NCBI GenBank assembly: GCA_052143575.1
Contig: JBKQSP010000120.1
Span: forward strand, 1-12,257
DNA from: JAKACA01 sp052143575
Lineage (GTDB): Bacteria; Actinomycetota; Acidimicrobiia; Acidimicrobiales; Bog-793
Length of the DNA stretch: 12,257 nucleotides
Direction of reading: 5' to 3'
Shown here: positions 8,301 through 12,257 of the stretch, in pieces
Position numbering within the stretch: the first letter of the stretch is position 1
How the letters are laid out: each line of letters begins with the position of its first letter
Notes under the pieces: model-generated
Told to the model about the DNA's origin: nothing
Seen by the model: the letters and a program-made list of their open reading frames with translations, nothing else
Databases searched by the model: none
Translations under genes and position numbers: made by a program

Positions 8301-11208
8301 CGGCGCAGGCACACCGACGGGCAGCGTCATGGTGAAGGACGGCGGCACGAAGAGCTGCGACGCCCCTCTCACCGCCGGCACCGGTAGCTGCCAGATCACC
8401 GAGACGACGGCGAGCGAGGTCAGTACCTCGTACAAGCTGATCGCCGAGTACAACGGCGACAGCAATTACTCGACGAGCGACTCGACGGCCACACCCGTTG
8501 TCGTCGGGCAGGACGAAACGACGACAACCATCACGGAGACGAGTCCGTCGAACAACGTCGTCGTCGTCGGCCAGCCGCTCACCGTCACCGTGAGCGTCTC
8601 ACCCATCTCGCCCGGGAGCGGCACGCCCACGGGAAATGTCACGGTGCAGGACGCCGGTCCGGACTGCCTCGCCACTCTGACCGCGGGAGTCGGCAGCTGC
8701 CAGGTCATCGAGACGTCGACGAGCGGCAGCCCCGACAGCATCACGGCCAACTACGAAGGCGACACGAACGACGGCACCTCGAGCTCGGCGCCCATCGACC
8801 TGACGGTCTTGCAGGCCGCCACCACGACGACCATGAGCGCCCCTCTCACTGCCGTCGTCGGCCAGCCGATCACAGTCGGCGTCAGCGTGGCGGCGAACGC
8901 GCCCGGTGCCGGCACGCCCACGGGCACCGTCACGGTGAGCGACGGCACGCAGACGTGCCCAGCCCCTCTCAACCTCTCAGGGGTCGGGAGCTGTCAGATC
9001 ACCGAGACATCGGTCGTTGATAGCCCCTACAGCTTCACCGCCAGCTACGCCGGCGACTCGAACTACCTCGCGTCGGTCGCCTCAGGCATCCACGCAAAGT
9101 CGGTGACCGTCTTGCCGGACGCCACCACGACGACGATCACGGGCACGACAGCCAGCCCCGTCGTCGGCCAGCCGATCACGATCGGCGTCAGCGTGACGGC
9201 AAACGCACCGGGGAGCGGCATACCGTCGAGCACCGTGACGGTGAGCGACGCTACGCGCAACTGTGTGGCCACACTCGACGACGGCGTCGGTAGCTGCCAG
9301 ATCACCGAGACGGCGGCCGGGCCGTACAGCTTCACCGCCAGCTACGCCGGTGACTCGAACGATGACGTCTCGACCACCGCGATCGCCACACCCGTCTCGG
9401 TCGAGAAGGACCTCACGACGACGACCATGGCGGTCGAGACGGGCCACCCGGTCGTCGGCCAGCCCATCACCGTGAACGTGAGCACCTCGGTCAAGTCGCC
9501 CGGGGCGGGCACACCGACGAAGACCGTCACCGTGAGCGACGGCGTATCCGGGAGCTGTGTCGCCACCCTCAGCAGCGGCACCGGCAGTTGCGCGATCACC
9601 GAGGCGACCGCCGGCGGCTACGAGTTCTCAGCCACCTATAACGGTGACGGCAACGACGCCGCCAGTACCTCGGCCAACACCGGGGTGACCGTCGCCAAGG
9701 CGACGTCGGCAACGACGCTCGGGGTTTCCCCATCGAAGGTGACCTACGGCGACGAGCAGGCGGCGCGCTTCTCGGTGACGGTGTCGCCCGAGTTCGGCGG
9801 AACGCCGGGCGGCACGGTCGCTGTGACCGAAGGAACCGTGACGCTGTGCACGATCACGCTCTCGTCGGGCGGCGGATCCTGCGAGATGTTGCCTGCCCGT
9901 GTGGCGGTCAGCACGTACCACGCCGTCGCCACCTACGAGGGCAGCGGTGACTTCGCCACCTCTGCCTCTGGCGCGGAGACGCTCACGGTCGAGGCCGCCT
10001 CGAGCAAGACAGCTCTCTCGCTGTCGAAGGCGAAGGTGAGCTTCGGCGACGAGCAGATCGACCGCGTCGACGTCACCGTCTCGCCGCAGTACGCCGGCAC
10101 GACCCCGACGGGCACCGTCACGGTGAAGGCCGGATCCACCGAATTGTGTACCGCCAGGCTGTCGGATGCCAAGGGCACCTGCACCTGGAAGTCCGAGCGG
10201 CTCAATGCGGGCGTCTACCACGTCACCGCCTCCTATGGCGGTAGCTCCGACTTCAAGACGTCGACGTCGGCCGTGCGGACGATGACGATCGTCCGGGCCG
10301 GGACCACGAGCGCCTTCGGCCTCTCCACCTCCCGCGTGACCTATGGCGGCGAGGGCGGCGAGCACTTCTCCGTCGCCGTCTCGCCCGCCTACCGCGGGAT
10401 CAGCCCGACCGGCCAAGTCGTCGTGCGGACGGGCGGCTCCACGCTCTGCGTGATCAGGCTCTCGTCCGGGCGGGGCGGCTGCTCGCTCTCGCCCACCGAG
10501 CTCGGCGCCGGCGGGTACGGCGTGACGGCCTACTACGAAGGAGACTCCGACTTCGTGGGTTCGGGATCGGGCACCAGGTCCCTCTCGATCACACGGGCGT
10601 CCACCGCGACGGCTCTCAGGCTGTCCGCCTCGAGGGTGAGCGTGGGGGGCGAAGGGTCTGAGCACGTGTCCGTTTCCGTCTCAGGCGAGTTCGGTTTGAC
10701 GCCGGGTGGATCCGTCACGGTGCGAGCCAACGGCGCCAAGGTGTGCGTGATCGGCCTTGCACGGGGGCGGGGCTCCTGCACGTTGGCAGCCGAGCGCCTG
10801 AACGCCGGCCACTATCACCTCACGGCCAGCTACGGAGGCAGCTCGGACTTCGGGAACTCGGGCTCTCCGAGCGGGAGCTTGACGGTCGCCAAGGCGAAGA
10901 CGTCGAGCACGTTGAAGCTGTCGACCGCAAAGGTGAACGAGGGGAGCGAGCAGAGCGAGCGGATCTCGGTGTCGGTCTCCGGCCAGTTCGGCGTGAGGGT
11001 GAACGGAAGCGTGCAAGTCACGGCGTCGGGAACCACGGTGTGTGTGATCACACTCTCGGCCGGCCGAGGCTCCTGCAAGTTGTCGCCATCGCAGCTCAGC
11101 GTCGGCAACTACCAAGTCGTCGCCAGCTATGGCGGCGGCACGAACTTCGATTCCTCCCTCTCGGCACCGCAGACCCTCGTCGTCAAGTTCGTTCTCTCCG
11201 TCGGCTGA
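5314..11208 (+). CDS. Giant secreted protein of 19 tandem bacterial Ig-like modules
   Basis: A 1,964-residue extracellular, probably rod-shaped protein; a surface, adhesive or biofilm role is inferred from architecture only. Residues 1-50 look like a long signal peptide: several Arg/Lys, a core of VLAAGVTTVVVVALLGA, then a site after ASA. Residues 51-81 are a short Ser/Thr/Gly/His linker. Residues 82-1463 are 14 modules of 97-102 residues with a core like PVVGQPITVDVSV, PGAGTPTGSVTVSDGG, SCQITET and YSFTASYGGDSND. Residues 1464-1964 are five modules of 99-103 residues with a different opening (KVTYGDEQ or similar). The pattern fits the Big_3-type bacterial Ig-like families. All 19 modules carry a CX10-11C pair, suggesting one disulfide each. 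The first 14 modules contain only 11 Lys/Arg; the last five contain 38. The protein stops at LVVKFVLSVG with no LPXTG, membrane tail or other recognised anchor. No enzymatic domain is visible. The ATG at 5314 has a ribosome binding site. Confidence 0.93.
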   Translation: MGANGASFEPLVSRVARATKPSALARRVLAAGVTTVVVVALLGAPQLASASTPTGHGTSTSHGTSTSQGGHTRNQPNAPSQGSTGTTTSISIATTDPVVGEAIEVDVTVTGDDSGTPTGSVTVDDGASGSCIADLTAGSGNCDITEVTAGDYTFTGNYTGDENYDVSSSSGTDVNVGEDATTTTITNVSSDFVVGQEIEIDVSVVANPPGGGTPTGNVTVSDGGSQTCQADLSSGTGFCDIVETATGSYNFTASYNGDDNDAVSSTASAFDVTVGGDATTTSITSITPSPVVGQEITVGVSVSANQPGAGTPTGSVTVSDGGSGSCDVTLSGGEGSCSILETAAGLYSFTASYGGDSNDASSDTLLAVPVGVDAAATTTSITSTTSNPVVGEPIDVDVIVASSLPGSGTPTGNVTVSDGGSQSCLAALSGGTGSCQITEPAAGAYVFTASYASDGNYASSSTAAGSNVSVGADATTTSITGTTPSSAVVGQAVTIDVGVTANSPGAGTPSGTVTVSDGGTQSCMATLGGGGTGSCHVTETAADDYSLTATYSGDDNYLASGSSPADLNVNPDATTTTITSTTPSPVVGQPITVGVRVDANAPGAGTPAGSVLVGDGGSQTCTAPLSSGAGSCQITETVAGPYDFSAGYGGDDNDLASSTSVSTAVTVTSDATTTSISGTSSSYVVGEPITVDVTVAANSPGSGTPTGSVTVSDGTQTCPVTLSAGAGNCQITESTPGPYTFTASYGGDDNYLSSVTGTGTDVTVGGDATTTSLTVETPSPVVGQPITIDVGVTVNPPGHGTPSGGVTVTDGTLTCPVTLSSGAGSCQITETAAGPYSFTASYGGDTNDASSNTSSSVGVTVLQDDTTASITGTTPGSPVVGQPITVDVAVTADLPGAGTPTGTVTVSDGGSQSCPATLSAGVGSCQIIETSVGGSPYSFTASYGGDSNDAASPTSGPATVTVGPAATTTLITSTTPDDPVVGQPITIDVSVGAKSPGAGTPTGSVMVKDGGTKSCDAPLTAGTGSCQITETTASEVSTSYKLIAEYNGDSNYSTSDSTATPVVVGQDETTTTITETSPSNNVVVVGQPLTVTVSVSPISPGSGTPTGNVTVQDAGPDCLATLTAGVGSCQVIETSTSGSPDSITANYEGDTNDGTSSSAPIDLTVLQAATTTTMSAPLTAVVGQPITVGVSVAANAPGAGTPTGTVTVSDGTQTCPAPLNLSGVGSCQITETSVVDSPYSFTASYAGDSNYLASVASGIHAKSVTVLPDATTTTITGTTASPVVGQPITIGVSVTANAPGSGIPSSTVTVSDATRNCVATLDDGVGSCQITETAAGPYSFTASYAGDSNDDVSTTAIATPVSVEKDLTTTTMAVETGHPVVGQPITVNVSTSVKSPGAGTPTKTVTVSDGVSGSCVATLSSGTGSCAITEATAGGYEFSATYNGDGNDAASTSANTGVTVAKATSATTLGVSPSKVTYGDEQAARFSVTVSPEFGGTPGGTVAVTEGTVTLCTITLSSGGGSCEMLPARVAVSTYHAVATYEGSGDFATSASGAETLTVEAASSKTALSLSKAKVSFGDEQIDRVDVTVSPQYAGTTPTGTVTVKAGSTELCTARLSDAKGTCTWKSERLNAGVYHVTASYGGSSDFKTSTSAVRTMTIVRAGTTSAFGLSTSRVTYGGEGGEHFSVAVSPAYRGISPTGQVVVRTGGSTLCVIRLSSGRGGCSLSPTELGAGGYGVTAYYEGDSDFVGSGSGTRSLSITRASTATALRLSASRVSVGGEGSEHVSVSVSGEFGLTPGGSVTVRANGAKVCVIGLARGRGSCTLAAERLNAGHYHLTASYGGSSDFGNSGSPSGSLTVAKAKTSSTLKLSTAKVNEGSEQSERISVSVSGQFGVRVNGSVQVTASGTTVCVITLSAGRGSCKLSPSQLSVGNYQVVASYGGGTNFDSSLSAPQTLVVKFVLSVG
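5478..5516 (+). repeat. 18-bp in-frame tandem repeat in the linker
   Basis: The unit CCACGGCACTTCGACGAG occurs at 5478-5495 and 5496-5513, with three more bases of a third copy. It encodes the HGTSTS/HGTSTS segment just after the signal peptide. This is a typical slippage-prone site that could change linker length without shifting frame. Confidence 0.85.
5557..9702 (+). repeat. 14 type-A Ig-like modules
   Basis: Modules begin at 5557, 5851, 6145, 6439, 6733, 7030, 7324, 7615, 7906, 8209, 8515, 8818, 9121 and 9412. Each is 291-306 bp and most begin with codons for A-T-T-T. Modules 9-12 (7906-9120) are longer, 101-102 residues, because of a 3-5-residue insertion before the conserved aromatic strand (for example TSVGGSPYSF). 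The boundaries are my own, set at the recurring A/D/E/L-T-T motif. Confidence 0.88.
9703..11205 (+). repeat. 5 type-B Ig-like modules, basic
   Basis: Modules begin at 9703, 10000, 10300, 10600 and 10897 and are 99-103 residues long. They differ from type A in having KVTYGDEQ-like or RVSVGGEG-like openings in place of PVVGQPI, an LC-x-I-x-L first cysteine context, a second half with L-N-A-G-x-Y-H, and many Lys/Arg. They keep the cysteine pair and the final Y-x-G-x-S-D-F motif. They form the C-terminus of the protein. Confidence 0.85.
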
Positions 11209-11428
11209 GCATCGCCCGGTTGCGCCCAGGATGGGTGCCGTCTCGGCCACGAGCGGCTGCTGGTTAGATTTGCTGCGTGCCTGATGCCGAGCTGAGGGTG
11301 ACGCCAGGGCTCGGTGAGGTGAGACCGATGCAGCCCGCACGAGGGGCCTCTGTTGCCCTTGCAGGCGAGATCGAGCAGACCCACCCGGGCCCCGACCGCC
11401 CGCTGAGCGGTCGCTGAGCCCGCCAACG
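11209..11428. other. Intergenic region without a gene
   Basis: Between the Ig-repeat stop and the DUF2993 start I see no supportable gene on either strand. A short hairpin (GCGCCC 11222-11227 / GGGTGC 11233-11238, one G-T pair) lies 14 bases past the stop and might terminate, but no T run follows. Another hairpin (GACCGC 11394-11399 / GCGGTC 11407-11412) lies just before the next start. TTAGAT near 11264 could be a -10 element, without a clear -35. Confidence 0.45.
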
Positions 11429-12112
11429 GTGCGAAGCGGACGGGCGCCGGCTCGACGCCGCCGGCGATGGCTCCTCGTTGTGGCGGCCTTCATCGTGCTC
11501 TGCGGCGCCGCCTACCTCGTCCTCGATCTCACGTCACGTTCGATCGCCCAGAACCAGGTGGCGAGTGCCATCACCAAGCGAACGCGGGCCGGTGCGGCGA
11601 CGGTGAGAGTCGATTCGCTCCCGTTTCTCTACGACATCCTCGTGACCGGCACCCTCCCCGCCGTGGACGTCGAGCTCTCCGATGTGCCCGTCGGCAGGCT
11701 CGTCGTCGCCCACATCGACGTGTCGGCACAGGACGTCCGGTTCGACCGCCATGTCCTGTTCGACGACCGCCGCCTCGACGTGACGGCCATCTCGAGCGCG
11801 ACGGTGCAAGCGACGGTGACTGCCGCCGAGCTCTCGAAGGCCATCGGCCACGAAGTCGTCCTCGCCGGGCCTGACACCATCAAGGTTCGCATCGGGCCTT
11901 TGTTGGTTCCGGCGCAGCTCGGCATTGTCGGTGGGCACGTGCTCACCATCGACGAGGCGGGTCTCCGTCTCCTCGGCGTGGATCTGGCCAGCGTCTCGGT
12001 CGTGCCGCCCTGTGCCATGCGGCTCACCGTCAGCTCGGGCGCCGCCAACTTGCAGTGCCGGATCGCCCCCGTGCCGACGTCGTTGTTCGCTGCCATCTCG
12101 AGCAATACCTGA
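11429..12112 (+). CDS. Membrane-anchored DUF2993 (LmeA-like) protein
   Basis: A 227-residue protein anchored by one N-terminal helix, with the remainder outside the membrane. Residues 7-13 are Arg-rich (inside) and residues 14-32 (WLLVVAAFIVLCGAAYLVL) are the membrane segment. The body follows the DUF2993 pattern: an amphipathic N-terminal helix with repeated short beta strands, including VRVDSLPFLYDILVTG then PAVDVELSDVPVG. LmeA, the characterised mycobacterial member, is a phospholipid-binding envelope protein involved in lipomannan elongation; whether this protein shares that role is unknown. Cys195 and Cys210 could pair. The start is GTG at 11429 and no strong ribosome binding site precedes it; a slightly later start is possible, but it must lie before the membrane segment. 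It is followed by a convergent hydrolase gene 57 bp away. Confidence 0.8.
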   Translation: MRSGRAPARRRRRWLLVVAAFIVLCGAAYLVLDLTSRSIAQNQVASAITKRTRAGAATVRVDSLPFLYDILVTGTLPAVDVELSDVPVGRLVVAHIDVSAQDVRFDRHVLFDDRRLDVTAISSATVQATVTAAELSKAIGHEVVLAGPDTIKVRIGPLLVPAQLGIVGGHVLTIDEAGLRLLGVDLASVSVVPPCAMRLTVSSGAANLQCRIAPVPTSLFAAISSNT

Positions 12113-12169
12113 CCGATCGGCCGGCGAGCCACGAGCCCGCTTCGCCCGGCGCCGACGGCGGCGAGCCCG

Positions 12170-12257
12170 TCAGGCTCCCGCAGCCAGAAACGGACCGATG
12201 AGCGACAACACCCGTTCGGGCCGCCTCATGACGCCCATGTGGGTGGTGCCCGGGAGC
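12170..12257 (-). CDS. C-terminal end of a probable alpha/beta hydrolase (5' part outside window)
   Basis: The reverse strand reads 28 codons from the right edge to a TGA at 12172-12170. The peptide includes LPGTTHMGVMRRPERVLSL and ends in IGPFLAAGA. The pattern of P-G-T-T-H, then a small residue, R-P, and an F-L helix matches the end of alpha/beta hydrolase folds, where that His (residue 6 of the fragment) is the catalytic-triad histidine. It is too short to name a substrate. It is convergent with the DUF2993 gene; the 57-bp gap has only a weak GACGG/CCGTC stem (12154-12171) that overlaps the stop. Confidence 0.72.
   Translation of the reverse strand, partial: LPGTTHMGVMRRPERVLSLIGPFLAAGA

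Noticed and set aside
5557..11205. Tandem DNA repeats as a CRISPR or satellite array
   Set aside because: The period of about 290-306 bp is in frame, with a degenerate DNA sequence and a conserved protein pattern; this is a protein module array.

Overview
The window looks like a chromosomal piece of a high-GC Gram-positive bacterium (Actinomycetota). The evidence is strong G/C bias in codon third positions, long antisense open frames, secreted DUF4397 and cysteine-paired bacterial Ig-like domains, and a DUF2993 protein. A lineage near Acidimicrobiia is a guess. I see no mobile element, rRNA, tRNA or CRISPR array. The content is almost entirely cell-envelope biology.

Layout: (1) 1-1645, minus strand: an ECF-type sigma factor followed, with a 4-base ATGA overlap, by a membrane-spanning zinc-finger anti-sigma factor that runs off the left edge. 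(2) 1646-1759: a divergent regulatory region with an 8-bp inverted repeat directly upstream of the sigma start. (3) 1760-2455, plus strand: a secreted DUF4397 protein, followed by a strong hairpin at 2506-2549 that probably terminates convergent transcription. (4) 2638-5043, minus strand: an 801-residue polytopic membrane protein resembling GT-C (ArnT/PMT-like) glycosyltransferases, with a C-terminal soluble domain. (5) 5044-5313: a divergent intergenic region in which two perfectly complementary 11-mers enclose about 107 bases. (6) 5314-11208, plus strand: a giant 1,964-residue secreted protein made of 19 tandem Ig-like modules. Fourteen are nearly free of Lys/Arg and five at the C-terminus are basic; every module has a CX10-11C pair. 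(7) 11429-12112, plus strand: a membrane-anchored DUF2993 (LmeA-like) protein. (8) 12170-12257, minus strand: the last 28 codons of a probable alpha/beta hydrolase.

How it may work together (inference): the sigma/anti-sigma pair senses an envelope signal and may control the divergent DUF4397 surface protein. The GT-C-like enzyme lies head-to-head with the Thr/Ser-rich Ig-repeat protein, which suggests, but does not prove, that the enzyme glycosylates it or a polymer it contacts. The Ig-repeat protein has no sortase motif or C-terminal membrane anchor. Its basic C-terminal block could hold it to anionic wall polymers while the acidic rod projects outward. The most unusual items are this charge-segregated, cysteine-paired rod, its possible structured leader, and the hairpin at the sigma start.
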